A DNA stretch of 45,625 nt from positions 1-45,625 of the forward strand of contig JAACJK010000135.1 in assembly GCA_013368325.1 (NCBI GenBank), in the 5' to 3' direction. Shown piece by piece: positions 22,201 to 34,619 of this stretch. Origin of the DNA: Ephemerocybe angulata. Its lineage: Eukaryota > Basidiomycota > Agaricomycetes > Agaricales > Psathyrellaceae. Numbering within the stretch: the stretch's first letter is position 1; every line of letters starts with the position of its first letter. Below the pieces are notes generated by a model. It saw nothing but the letters and a program-made list of their open reading frames with translations. It was not told the origin of the DNA and did no database searches. Made by a program: the position numbers and the translations under genes.

Positions 22201-24979
22201 TATACCCTGCCCCAGGACTTCGAGCCATGTTTTGAGGCACAGAGGTACATGGCTGTTCAATACTCCGTTGAGTCAGCCTGTGGTGCGGGGCACCGATGCA
22301 CGCAGTACCCCGAGAGGCCCAAGGCCATCATGCATCCACACTGCGAGTATGCTGCTGCGCTCCAGAAATTACTGAAGATGGACACCTCAATCGGACTAGA
22401 AGAATACTTCTCAAACCTCGCTGTCATACTTCCCAACCAGGAGCTACATCCGTCTATTGCTGCTGGTCAAACTCCATGTGCAACGGATGGATGTGAACTG
22501 AATGCGGCTCCATCAGCCGTCAACTTCTACTGGCCGCTAATCTTGACAGTCGGGTCGAACCTTTCAGACGGGAAGCGGCGGGCCCACAACCATCTCCGAT
22601 TTGACGAAACATTCAAGATTATCTCCCCTGACTCGGAGATTGTGTATACCCTCGTTGGGCGTATCATTCATAAAAAGGATCACTTCACTGCTGAGCTTAT
22701 GCTCGGCGGAGTTTCCTACACATACGACGACATGAACTCGAGGCTGCGTAGAGCTAAAAAGGGCACCCATCCCTTACAAAAGCGGACGACCGATGAATCC
22801 TACTACGTCTACCACCGCACCAGCCAGCTGGGAAAGGTATGTGTTCAAATACATGTGTCCACGGTATACTCTGGTCTTACGCTCTCCTGGCAGACGACTC
22901 AGTCCATCCAGAAAATGAAGGACAACTTTCACCACTACGAGCGAGTCAGCAGTGTTGGCTCAATTCCAAAACGACCTCTCAGCGTGTCAGACGGCAGCTC
23001 TTCTGGGTCGGATATTGAAATGGGGTCTACCCCATCCAAATCCAGTCGCTCTGATGGCACGGTTTACGATAACGACTTCAGCTCCGAGGATGAACCACTC
23101 ATTCACTCAATATTTGAATCCAAGTCTCTCTGGGATGACGACATCGATGGACCCACAGAGACCAACACGCCTGGTCCAAGCAACAAGCCGGGCCCAAGCA
23201 CGAGCTTATCTGACGCTTTGGCTCTTTGGGACAAAGTTGCAAAGGCTAAGGCGAAGCCCGCTGCTTCAGTCACAGCTGATATTGCTATTCCATCTTGCGA
23301 GACATGTGGGCTAGATGGCGCAGCTGCGTTGTCCACGATTCTCTGTCATCTGTGTAAGGTGGTCTGGCATACTTCATGCATGCGCCGGTTTCTTCCAAAA
23401 GATCATCTTGACGACATCGACTTTCTGTTCTGCTGTCCTCAATGCAGGTATGCAATTAACGGTCGCTGGGATCAGTCAATGTACAGTGTATTTCTACCAT
23501 TTGCAATGACTCACTCACTTACGTGTATTTGATATAGGCTTGGTCGCTTCCTCCTGGTCAACGTGCACCAAATCACCAGACTGAACAACCGAAAATCGTA
23601 TCCAGCGCAGATTATCTCCCGTACTAATGACACGGTTACTCTGCAGTGGCACAAGTACAATGACTGGCCTCAAAAATCTCCGGTCATGGTGTCAGATACC
23701 TTCACACTATCCGTGCAGGAGTGTTATAGTATGCTCTGGCGAGACGACTTCGCAACAGATTTACCAGTGAGTGTCATTCTTTACTGAGCACTTGCAAATC
23801 CGCATATTCATTCTCTTATTTTGAAAGAACTCATTGGGCTCAATCGTCTGGCCAATTGTGCTCTATGATATTACAAGCGAAGAGGACGTCGAAGCACTGT
23901 GGGAAGCGGACTCACTTGGCATACTCTCTGCTTTGAAGGATGCTGAGACTGCCATTGTGGAGTTTGTCACTGGTATCCGATACCATCCCATCATGAATGT
24001 GCTAATGGAGTGGATGGAAGAGCTCCCGCTCTCCACGCCTAAGCGTCACTTCGCTCGAAAAAAGCATCTCCTCCGCTTCCCATCGAAGATGTTTTCAATT
24101 CCCCTCTTTCCCGGACATCGAGCAGCTATCGATAACTACATCTCGATGACATTTACAGAGCTCTTAGCAGGGAAGGAAGAAGAGCACATCTGTGTCGTAG
24201 TCCTTCTGCGACTATTGGTCCTCCGCAAATACCTCAAGCTCGAGCCGTCCGATGACGCAGAAATATTCGAACTTTCGCGCATTCTCACAGAGAAGGAGTA
24301 CAGCATGACTACAGAAAACGATATTGCGACTCGATCCCGAATCCAACGGCTACTCACCACGCATGAACGGGCATTCTACTGCAACCGAGCCAACCTTCTG
24401 GGGAACTCTACGCTCGATCCAACCCCTCAGATCACATCATCCACCATCGCATCGGAGGACTGGAGTATGAATACGCACCTCCTCAAAGGGCACTCGCAAA
24501 TTCAACGCAAAATCGGTGATGTACCAGTGGAGCATCCTGCAAACCTCATTCGCATTCTGACTGAGGATGGTTCCCCATACATCATGGGGACATTCGTTCA
24601 TGATTACAAGGATGATATGGCGTTGTTTGGTTCAACACCCTATCCCTTGAAGACTCGGCCCCCTCGGGACCCTGCTTTGGGCCCAGAACCATTCCCCTTC
24701 AACCCGAACGAGCCGCCAGCTACCCTGAATGGTGAATCTACCTTTCGGGTAATACAGCCAAGCAAGCCCGTCCCCTCGACACCCAAGCCGAAGCCAAAGA
24801 AGAAGGAACAAGAGAAACTCGCTCACCTTCCGGCCCCAGTCCCAGTCGCAACTCGCCTCACCAGAAAGGTGACTATGGATCAACGTTTACAGACAGAGAA
24901 ACGAAGGGGAGAAGGGGAGTCGGACGAAGAATTTATTCCTGGCAGTAAAAAGCGAGCCAAGAAGCATCACGTATCGTAG
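19241..24979 (+). CDS. GCM-DDE-peptidase-PHD transposase
   Basis: Predicted 1739-aa transposase. Exons: 19241-19487, 19551-19862, 19910-20949, 21028-21589, 21655-22157, 22216-22836, 22894-23447, 23538-23766, 23828-24979 (5220 nt). Residues 1-186: Gln/Pro/Tyr-rich, then acidic. About 187-323: GCM-like DNA-binding domain ('TVLYDWPNGKRVRKF', 'KARTSKCLGVDVC', a CxxC, and final 'GYHDHPRP'). About 450-700: RNase-H-fold core with candidate D464 (VTDGNHSYF), D536 (MDFSQAQRN), C586xxH589 and E682 (SNAAEHGHS). About 720-1090: USP-like peptidase module with N784-S-C786, H1044 (KKDHFTAEL) and D1059/D1060 (YTYDD). 1230-1279: PHD finger (C4HC3). About 1281-1355: Tudor/BAH-like segment ('YPAQIISRTNDTVTLQWHKYNDW'). 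The C-terminus is unrecognised, with a basic tail (KKRAKKHH). Two introns keep frame if retained. The ATG could lie further upstream, since the frame is open from 19130. Domain names are from motif recognition. Confidence 0.8.
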
Positions 24980-25480
24980 TATAGCTCTGTCCCCCAAAAG
25001 TGCGAATGAATTGTATATTGATGTTTACTGCTGAACCTGATGCACTCGCCTCACAAGATTCCATATTCACGATGCTCTAGCTACCTTAAATCTAATGTCA
25101 AGTTATCTCCTGAATTCTTTAGGTACTTGTGGAGTGGGGTGCAAAATGGCGGTTGACTTATCGAACTTTGATGGCGCCGTGCAAGTCTCAATATGGGCAC
25201 CCACCAACTATTCACTGCACCACAGTTGAACCTGATCTCGTCACCTCTCCAAATTTCGTGTAATATACCCAGAATATACCTCTAATGTACTTAGCTTGGT
25301 TTTTCCCATTTCCTTTGGGTAGTTTTTGCACGGCGATTAGATTCGTGCCCGGCACACTCCATATTGATGGCACCGTGCGACACAATATGGGATTGTATAC
25401 TACAATGAGAGATACAATATACTAATATACTTCCATAACTAATGTATTCTAAGGTCCCACCTGTAAAGAAAAACTTTTCA

Positions 25481-25579
25481 CGCAAACCCACCGCAAATTG
25501 AAGGTCACCTACCGCAAATTCTTTGCAAGTCAACGCAAATAACCGCAAAGTACATGCAGATCACCGCAAGTCAACGCAA
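25481..25579. repeat. Right sub-terminal CGCAA/ACCGCAA repeats
   Basis: Seven CGCAA units in about 100 bp, five preceded by C (CCGCAA). This is the mirror image of the left TTGCGG array, about 330 bp inside the right terminus. Confidence 0.75.
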
Positions 25580-25907
25580 CTTGACGTGTGGGAATCAACT
25601 AAGGCTCAACATCAATTCCCTGGTTTGGGGAAGGTGTTGGGTTCCACTGCCCAAAGTCGTTATGTATGAGGTGGGCCATACCATATATATAAAGGTAGTT
25701 CTCATATAGCCCTATTTCATGCTCTAGAGTCTGTGATTTGCCCAACAGTCGCTGGAATTGGACCAACTTTGACATATTATCAGGTATTCCATAGGCATCT
25801 CCTCGCTTTGTTATTTCTATGCTGGTAGACTGTACTGACATATGCTGAGTTATATAACTATGTACGTATGCATCCAGGCCCAAAATTTTCAGTTTTCGTA
25901 TATTTAC

Positions 25908-25956
25908 CGCAAATTACCGCACCGCAACGCAGAATTTTTGGCCACCCGAGCTCGCC
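25908..25956 (-). repeat. Right terminal inverted repeat of the GCM transposon
   Basis: Reverse complement of the left terminal repeat, with about 11 mismatches in 49. Its inner half contains further CCGCAA and CCGCAC units. Confidence 0.75.
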
Positions 25957-28900
25957 TCGCAGATACACTTTTCTTCATTCTCCCCTCAGTGCGTTTGAAG
26001 GTCCTGACCTGCTCAGGGGCGTTCGCTTGCTTGATCTTATCTCTTTCTCGTCAGCGAATCACCTAAAACGGGCCGACGGCCATCACTCCATCATCCTCAA
26101 TGCAAGCGATCATCAAGCCTGCCAACTTGCTCCCATTCCGGGACGACCTTCACCGCCCCCGTCATGTCCTGTCAGGACGGCTTGAGCCCGGCATCCCAAT
26201 ACGGCTCGCTCTTCGCTCCAGTTTATCCAGGGAAGGATTTCTAGACTCGTTTCAACGGGGAGCACATATCGGGGACATCCGTCTACGGTGACGTTGGAGT
26301 GATAGGCAGTCAGACATCGCATTTCTGATGACCATTCCTCGAAGGGGTGGGGTTATCCCAGTTTGAACACCGAGCGGCGAGAAACCGCGTGGTATGAGCC
26401 GGGTTGGGATGGAAATGAGCATCAGCTGGACGGGAGACCCGAGAGCATTACGGAGGGAACTACAGAAGCGCAGCTGAACATGCCGTAAAGGCTATGGGAT
26501 CCGATCGTGTTCACAGCTACCTTAAAAATGCACCGCGAACAAAAGAGATGGAGCATTGAACTTGGGTGGTGCACGCATACATGCTGGAGGACTGTTTTAG
26601 AAGGTTGAAGGATTGTATGCCATGATAGACGCCCATTGTGGGTGATGGCGCACAGCCCCGAGGTGACTCGGAAAGTGATTCGGAAGGTAGGCTATGCTCA
26701 AGTATAACTTCCTAGGACCTCCACCGAGGTAACGAGGCTGCTGTGGACGCACCTAACCATATTCTGTAGCGCAGTCCACACATCGCAAGTTTACCGAAGA
26801 AGCCTTTGGCGGGACCCCGCCGCAGAGTATGTGCCCACTGTGGTGGCGTCATCATGGGCGCTTAATCAAAACACAACACTCTTTTCAGTCATCGACGACG
26901 CCACTGACAGAATTTTTCAAATTTTCAAGGTGAGCGATAAGCCAGTTGGCATACTCCAGTATCTAGCTATCAGGCTACAAGTTGGCTCATTACGAATTGT
27001 CTTGTATGTGAGCTGTATGTGAGTGAACAGGTGTGGGCACGAGAATAAGCGCGGCGGTCGGGCCTGACTGAATTCCACTCATATGAGGTGAGCATTACTA
27101 CTGGAAATCAGTAGGCCAGTTTTCCGCACACAAATACGACTTACCTTTCTGAAAATCCTCACTCGCCCGCCGTTTACCAAGTTGTTCTCACTGACCCGCC
27201 GCTACCCATCGTATGGGCATAACCACCGTCCCGTTGGAGCTACACGGCACCAGAGCCGTACCTCTGTCATATTTGAATACGAGCGTGGAAATACCAAAAA
27301 TGCGCCGGTCGGCAAGAGGACAATGGGAACTCAAAAGCACACCCCGGATTCGGAGCGAATGGACGCCTCGCTATTCAACAAAGTGAGGGCACCGCGTGGT
27401 GCGATGTGTCTAGTGGTACTTGGATGAAACTTCTATTAATTCAGTTGGAGTTACATAAGTATGGCATCCTGGGAGAGCTTGTGCTCACTATTTGTCCACT
27501 GGGATTTGTGAAATGGCTCCGGTTGTGATATCGGGCGGGGTGAGGAGGCACCGCCGCCCTCCACAACCGCGGGGAAGTGAGGATGTCCCACTACACTTTT
27601 TGGAAGCTCGACTTCATGTTGCTTCTTTCTCCTTCAGTTATTAGATTTGTCCTTGTATTTTGGAGATTGTCAGGCACTATGTACGCTATGTACGTCGATG
27701 TGGCCTGGGGATTTGCCGCCGTTGAGGTATCTCCGCAGCTGAGAACGAATGGCGGGATCGTTAGCGTAGGCGCTAAGGCGCGCTTTTTAAGGTCGCTCAA
27801 TGGTTTTCAAGTAAATTGGGACTATATCTGGGCGATTGGACTTGATATACTATAATGTCCTCATTTTTGGGCTTTCATGATGTCCCCAGCTCGTCTCAGT
27901 CTATGATATGCCGCATGGCTTCATTAATCGGACATAGAGGACTCGATACGGGTATCTGGCGCCAAGCAGCTCACCTTTATGCCTTTCTGGTTCAAAAGAA
28001 AAAAATTCTATTCCTCACACACCATCCTCCCGCTGAATACACATGGCTCATCTCAGCCTGCACACCTCGTGGTAGCCCAATTTCCTGCGCGTCCAGGAAA
28101 TTTGCGACCCTCAGATTATCCAGATCAGACCGTGTTAAATCACATCACGCTTCTCCCTCCATTCATGACTCGGTGGCCAGATAACGGACGCCTCGGTCTC
28201 TCTGGAGTACATGGCAGCCTCGGGCGATCGAGCGAGATGCAGTCGTCGCAGGTCGTCGGTTCATCTATCTACAACTTCAAGCGAAGAAGGATACTTGACG
28301 CCCACTGTGATGTGAGTGGTGCTGAGCCAGACGCCCGCGGCGCGTCCGACGGATTCGTCAAACACGGGATTAGCCATGTTGTATTGGACTCTGACTTTGG
28401 AAACCCCCAAGGTCCTCAGGTACGGTTTTTGGAGTCGCAATCTGGATAACGGAGGCGGCGGTCTACCCACTCGGCGTATATGGTGTGCTCGGGCGATCGC
28501 AGCAATCAGGAGAGCTACCCAATCGATATTCTAGCACTAGCGCGTCCGATGGATTCGTAGAAACGGGGTCCTCTGTACTTCTGCTTCTCTGACGTGGTGT
28601 AGCTTACTTACTTAGTTAGTCTTTGGGATTCTCAGGCACGATTTCGGGCAGTGGGTGGCGGCTATGTACTGAGGGCTGCGGCTCTCGATGAACTTGGGTG
28701 GCGAGACTGCGGCAGGTGAGCATGGGGACTTAAGGGACTGCGCGTCTGTCTCGCGTACAAATACACTGTCGTGGATTCTAAACAGCCCGCGACTGCGAGT
28801 CTTAATAGATAAGGAGGAGGCTGTCGTGAAAGCGATACTCCGAGCCTCGGAAGCTATGAACGAGGGCCTGGGTTGTGCTGCCAGTTACTATGTAGGAAGG

Positions 28901-31139
28901 CGACACTGACAAGTCTATAGTCCGAGGTTAAAGGCAGCACTCATTCAACGGCGGTCATAATCTCACTCCCGAATTGCCTATCGATTTACTCCCCAAGGTT
29001 CATCTTGGCAATTCACGTCCTGCCCGAAATACTCGCTCGATCCAAGCCAACATCATCCCAAACGGAGACGCCACGATCGACGCGCCTATGCTCGGACGAA
29101 CGTCATTACCGCCCTCCGCAGTGTCCACACCGTCCTCCAACCCCACCTCACGTCTAAAATTACAAGGTATAAACGCAATGACCTGCAGCTCACCCACCGG
29201 AAGAGTTCAAAGACCGATGGTCTTCTCCACGCGAAGAAGAGCGGAAGAAGCTCTCGGAGCGGGAACACGGAGCCGACGAAGGCGGTCGGTCTGGGCTTTT
29301 AGTATAGAAGTTACTTGCTACATGTATGATGTGCACGGACAGCCGACCAAAGGCCAAGTACTCCACCGCCCGAAGCCGAAGTACTACCATATCGGCGTTC
29401 ACGTCTGACCTGCCTGCATGGTCCCGTACTTGGGTACTGCGTATCAAAGCACATTGCATCCATTTTCTACGAACGAGAAAGGAAGGGTATGCGTGATGCA
29501 TGGCTGAACGGGTCCAAAGAGTAATGGAATGATGACGTCGGGATAGCCGATCTACTACTATTAATTGTGAGCGCTATACACCTTCCATGCTCGATGTCGA
29601 TGAACAAAACCTCGTTGGGGTACAGGCACAGCCGAACAGGTACATACATGGCTTGACGTGAAGCAAACGTGCCTCGGACCAACGTCGAGCACGCGCTACG
29701 TCGTACATAATGTCAACTGCGCGAACCTCGTATGTAACTAAGTACTCGTTTCAACTTCAAAATGGGAGTAAAGAACGGACACCACCATTACATACGTACC
29801 AACACAAACTTTAAGTCTTTGAGCGAGCGCTTCCCATTTTCAGCAAGTCCTTCTTTCCGATACGATGAGTTGGTATGTAGTGGCTGGTGCAGGTGGGCGT
29901 TCTGCGTTTCATAGTATAACAGCAGTTGCTAGCGTCGAAAGGATTAATCGCGGAGATACCGCGCCCTCCAAACCATCATGAAATCATTTTTTAAGGCGAG
30001 GGTGGCGAGATAGTCTTCGAAGGTCCCCGCAACTTTAACTTATGAACTGCTGTGAGGGGACCGTCTAATCACGAATAGGCGCTAAGCCGCGGCCAATAGA
30101 ATGACGCCCGATCCAAATGCTATCACCCACCAACCTCACTGTTCATCATCCTGCGAAGCCCATACCCCGGGATCCATATCTTCAAATTTGCCTCATAGAG
30201 GTAAGCGCGATTTTAGCGCCTGTTTCACAGCTTGATCAACAACAGCAGGAAGCCCAGCCAAGACCAAACCACTGACCTAATCACCCCTCATCTAAACCCT
30301 CTCCCCCTCCACATGCACGGATGCATGGAAGGACAACCGCAACCAACACTCTGGCAATATCGCATCGCATCATGCTGCGTAAAGATATATTAAAGCGCCC
30401 CACCCCACCGAACACAGCGGCCCACCAGAAAAGAGCAAAACCGAGTTCAAAACGCACGTGGTACGGTTGGCTCTCCGCTGGCTCTCCGACCGCACGTTCT
30501 TCACCCAGTATCAAATCCCCGCTTGATCCCCGCACCCTCTGCCCTCCTTTGGCGACGCCCAACTTCCCCATGGTCGACCGCCGATCCCAAACCAGTGTCC
30601 TTACATACAGACATTGCACCCGCTACCCTGCCCTCGGCGATCCTGGTGTCTCAGGTGCGAGGGGTAACCGGCGAGCGCGGGGATACCGGGGCGGACCCCC
30701 TCGTCACTTCTCTGTCAGCAGACCGAGCACCGAGCAGGAGAGGGAAGAAGACGCAAAAAGGCGCCCACCACCGGTACTGGGCGCTCAAGCGCCCATAGTC
30801 ATCGATCATGGTCCGGGTGCAATGGCGCTCTGGGTTGGAGTGATACGCGAGGAGCGCCTCGGCGTTGTGGTGGTGTTGTCGTAAAGTATGGTAAGGTGTG
30901 TGTAGGACGGAGGTTGAGGAGGGACATTCCTTTGTCGTCTGCAAGAGCCAATGTGCCGACCGGCGACAAGAGGGTGCACCCTGAGAGAGAGAGAGAGACC
31001 TAGTTGTCGACAGTTATTTGCACGGGGCACAATGTATGCAGATAAGAGGCCCAGTTTGTCTCGGAGAACATAGAGCGTTCCGTTTGTAAGAGTTCCTTCC
31101 AAACATGAACCCGACCTTCGTTCGGTCCGATAGATCACG
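25957..31139. other. Gene-poor region, no gene recognised
   Basis: About 5.2 kb with many short open frames (longest 187 codons at 30321-30884, plus) but no recognisable domain, intact exon series or RNA gene. A weak local duplication is visible around 28200-28450 and 28470-28650, sharing the GCGCGTCCGANGGATTCGT stretch and a nearby CTCGGGCGATCG. A short GA run occurs near 30983-30998. It reads like decayed intergenic or former repeat DNA. Confidence 0.4.
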
Positions 31140-32537
31140 CTCAAGAGCAGACAGATTAAAAGCGGGGGTTGTGCGCCGATCCACCCAGCCAACCACCAGC
31201 CCAGTTCCCCACAAGACATCATCCTTCCCTCTACCCTACCGCCAACGGCAAGGGTCATGCTCATGGACCATGGTCAATCAACGACAATGTCCAAGGCAAG
31301 TCAAACACAAGAGCAAGCGAACCGCCCAATTCCAAGGGACTGCCCTCAGAATGACCGGAAGAATAAAGCACCTGGATCGTTCGCCAAAACCCTGCGGAAA
31401 GAGTACCGTCTGTCCACCCTAGGACTCGGAGGAACGACTTGTAGGCGGCCTGTTGCGAAGAAGAGGGCACTGGGATCCCAGAGTGTCAAGAATCGGAGGT
31501 CCTAGTCCAAGCCAAGCCAAGTAGCCAGAGGTTTGAATGAGTGCTGATAGCACCCCAAATTAGCCATCCAACGTTCAGCCAGGAACGGCCTTCAGCGAGC
31601 CACAGTTCACAGACTCCGTGCGCACTGACAAGGCACCGGGGCACTCTCCATCGTCCATTCTCCGTTTCAAGACCACACCAGGGAGGGGGAAGAAGTCCAG
31701 CAAAAGGATGATTCAGAGCAAGACCGTCGGGAGCATGCCGACCCTTCGCCCTGTGCTCGCTAAACCAAATCAGTGTGCACAATGCAAGCCTACACGCACC
31801 ATGCACCGTGCACCGGGTTCTTACGAGGCTCCCAAGGCATCTACACACGCGCCATCTGTTCGTCGGCCACACACACTCGAGATGGATGGTTGGTAGACCC
31901 ATCCAATTTAACGTGCCTGCCTGACTCTCGAAGTTCGAACGAACGCAAAGACGCATGCCGACGCGTCGCGCCGTAACCTGAGAGAACGCGACCTGAGCCC
32001 TACCCCTTTCAAACCCCCTCTCAAGCCCCTTCTCAAACCCCTTTCGAAACCACCCTCCCATTTTCAGTTTACGGACCACTACCACCTCCGAGACGTACCG
32101 AGCAAGCAAACACGCAAGCAGCGCGTAAGTATCTGAACCTGCGTGTGCATGCGACACGTATATGAGTGCGTATATGGTTCAGTGGGTTGAAAATGACAAG
32201 AAGATGCTGGTCTTTGGAGCGATGGACGGAGGGGTGGAAGGGGGTGGGAAGCCGGAAGGAAGGAGGGGGTCGGTCGGACGGAACGTGGTGGAAGGAAAAA
32301 AAGAAAGTTGAAGCGCCGATCCTATACATGAAATAAAGATGGTCAAGCCATATTTCAAAGAATTCAGGAACTGGACCGTACTCAAAGGGACAAATTCGAA
32401 AAGAGGCCAGGAACCAAAGGGACAAATATGAAATCAATCTGGCTATGTCATTCAAGAACTATCCGACATCGTGTCTGGTCCTTCTGACTCCTTCATGGGA
32501 CAAATATAAAATCAATCTGGCTATTGTACGTACCTCG

Positions 32538-33870
32538 ATCGAGAAATCGAGAAAATGTGGCTCTAGGGGTCTTACCAATTGTTCTCTCAAACATGTTGCG
32601 CGTTCACGACCTCTGAAACGCAGCACTGGGACTGGGAGCATGGTACACCTACTGGGACGCAGCACTGGGACTGGCAAGGGACTGGGATTAGTGGAGGTGC
32701 CTCCTACTTGACTCCCCACGGAATTAATGTTACTGGGACGACAAGATTTACTCAGATTCACCTGCTCTAAGTCATACTCGACGCGAGAGACAGCACTGGA
32801 AATCCACGGGTTCTCATCATTCAAGGCCGGCTAGGAAGGTTGCGCGCAAGTTGCGCGTTCGCACATTTTCCGAAGGTGGACGGGACCACGCACCTGAACA
32901 GCCCGTATCCTCTGGAACGATCTCTACCTGATGATGACTAGGGTCTTTCTCAATCGTTCTCTATGTTGCGCGCTCAAATCCGAGCATGGTATACCTACTG
33001 GGACGCAGCACTGCGAATGGGATCACTGGAAAATGACATACCCACGGGAGTCACGGCACTGGGACGACACGATTTACTGGAATTCAATCTTGAATGGTAC
33101 ACGGTTGAGTCTTGACCAGAGTTTGGCCGATGTCGCGCTCGAGAAACCTTGGCTTTTATGGTCTTATTCAACCGTTCTCAAGGTCGCGTGCCAGTGGACA
33201 GGGCACTGGGACATGGTTATTAGAATGGTATGGGCAATGGGCATCGGACGGGTGACAGCACTAGGGGGCCGTTCGCTGATATATACTTACCCAGCGGAGT
33301 CACGGTACTGGGACACAAGATCGAGAAAGTGTGACTTTGGTTTTTCTCAGACGTTCTCAAGGTTGCACGGACACGGGATTGGGACAGGGACTACTGGAGC
33401 CTTACCCATTGGGTCTCATACTGGGACACGATTTATTCAAATTTAGCCTCGAGATATCGGCACTGGGAGGCGGTTGGTTCCAATCTAAATACTCAATGGA
33501 ATCGCGGCACTGGGGAGACACGGCTTACTGGACTCCCGGAGTTACAGCACTGGGACATGGTTCACTGGAATGTGGCCACTGGAAGCCGTGCGCGGTTGAG
33601 CAAACCTTGGCCTAGGGAGTCACGTCGTTATTCCGTGGCCATTTTCAACTAGAAGGGTGGCTATTCTACTCGGACACGGTCGATTGGACTTTCGCCACTG
33701 GAAGCCATACCCACCGAAGTGGCTGAACTTCAATTCCTGGAAGCCGTGTCGGAGACCCAGATGGTGCTCAAGGTTGGTAGACCGTGTCATAGGTACGGCA
33801 CTGGGACGTGTGTAGTGGATTATTTGGGTTCAACTACTGTAAGTCATACCCAGGGGGAGAGCCGGCACGT
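32538..33870 (+). repeat. Degenerate ACTGGGA-rich higher-order repeat
   Basis: GCACTGGGAC or close variants recur well over a dozen times. At a larger scale a ~200-bp unit recurs at least four times (about 32540, 32940, 33140, 33320). Its order is a TCGAGAAA stretch, GGTCTT, a TTCTCAA(G/A)GTTGCGCG-like block, then ACTGGGAC with ATGGTA/ATGGTT. The units are strongly diverged. Open frames here are by-products of the repeat. Confidence 0.6.
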
Positions 33871-33987
33871 ACTGGGATACCCTTGGTGGGATTTTCCAGA
33901 CCCTGTCCGACTCACTGAAACATATCTCAAAGTCTTTACGGTATAATCTAACCCCTTCTCTGTGCGGAGCACGGGTCACACTCTAGT

Positions 33988-34619
33988 ATGGTTGGCGGGA
34001 GGTTCACGGATGAAATTCCCGCGCAAGTGATCTCCGCTTTCGTCGGACGGCTATCGGAAATCGACATGTTCCCCATAATTAGAGCTAATTACAGACGTTT
34101 TGGGGGCTGGGTACGGCTATACGATGTCTCATACAGCCTAGGGATACTCCATAACTCCATATAAAGGACAAAAAGTGGCTTGGGAGCGTTTTTGGAGGGG
34201 TAGGGTCATTGATCACGAGGTATTTACACTCTAACAGCCATACTCTTCCAATTTATAGTCTCAAATTTGGTAGAATTACCATAACTACTGTTTAAAACAA
34301 TCTCTGAGCTTTTTAAATCCATACTTGACCTCGAGAGGCCAGAAAATGCTGAAGAAGCTGGGATTTGCACCGCGGGAGTACTTTGGGACTCCGATTCGGA
34401 ATCCTCCGAAAGGCCCCTAACTTTTGACTTCCCCTCCAGGGCGCCTTCTGGACCTTGGGACGGCTAAAAACTCTTTTATTCGGCTTATCAGGCCTCCGAT
34501 AGCACAGATATACATTTATTTTGGTCCTATCTAAGCATATAAGCCTTGGAGGACACCCTCATTTTGGCCCCCATCACGCGCATGGGAAGAATTTCATCCG
34601 TGAACCTCCCGCCAACCAT
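33988..34619. mobile_element. MITE 3, 632 bp, 8-bp target-site duplication
   Basis: Perfect 31-bp terminal inverted repeats (33988-34018 and 34589-34619; outer sequence ATGGTTGGCGGGAGGTTCAC) are flanked by ACTCTAGT on both sides (33980-33987 and 34620-34627). There is no transposase frame inside. The 8-bp duplication suggests hAT-type mobilisation. The perfect repeats and intact duplication indicate a fairly young insertion between the ACTGGGA repeat and the rest of duplication unit 1. Confidence 0.88.

Larger units (their letters stand above)
18493..25956 (+). mobile_element. GCM-domain DDE transposon, about 7.46 kb, apparently intact
   Basis: The outer limits are imperfect 49-bp inverted repeats. 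The left copy (18493-18541) starts GGCGAGCTCCGGTGG; the right copy (25908-25956, reverse complement) starts GGCGAGCTCGGGTGG. About 38 of 49 positions agree. Inside each end are dense TTGCGG-type repeats in mirror orientation. One nine-exon gene (19241-24979) fills most of the interior and reads through without damage. No obvious target-site duplication is visible next to the repeats (left flank GTCGTTTCT, right flank TCGCAGATA), so the exact ends could differ by a few bases or the duplication may have decayed. The transposase has a CxxH between the second D and the E, as in MULE/KDZ-type elements. Confidence 0.8.

Noticed and set aside
22249..23532. 427-codon frame as a separate gene inside the transposon
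   Set aside because: It is exons 6-7 of the transposase; phases join exactly to upstream and downstream exons, and its internal intron happens to keep frame.
18493..25956. Classification as a Helitron or LTR retroelement
   Set aside because: No Rep/helicase, reverse transcriptase or long direct repeats; inverted termini and DDE motifs fit a cut-and-paste element.
30321..30884. 187-codon frame
   Set aside because: No recognisable motif, overlapped by opposite-strand frames of similar quality.
32600..33870. CRISPR-like array
   Set aside because: The ACTGGGA motifs are irregularly spaced and degenerate, in eukaryotic DNA with no cas genes.
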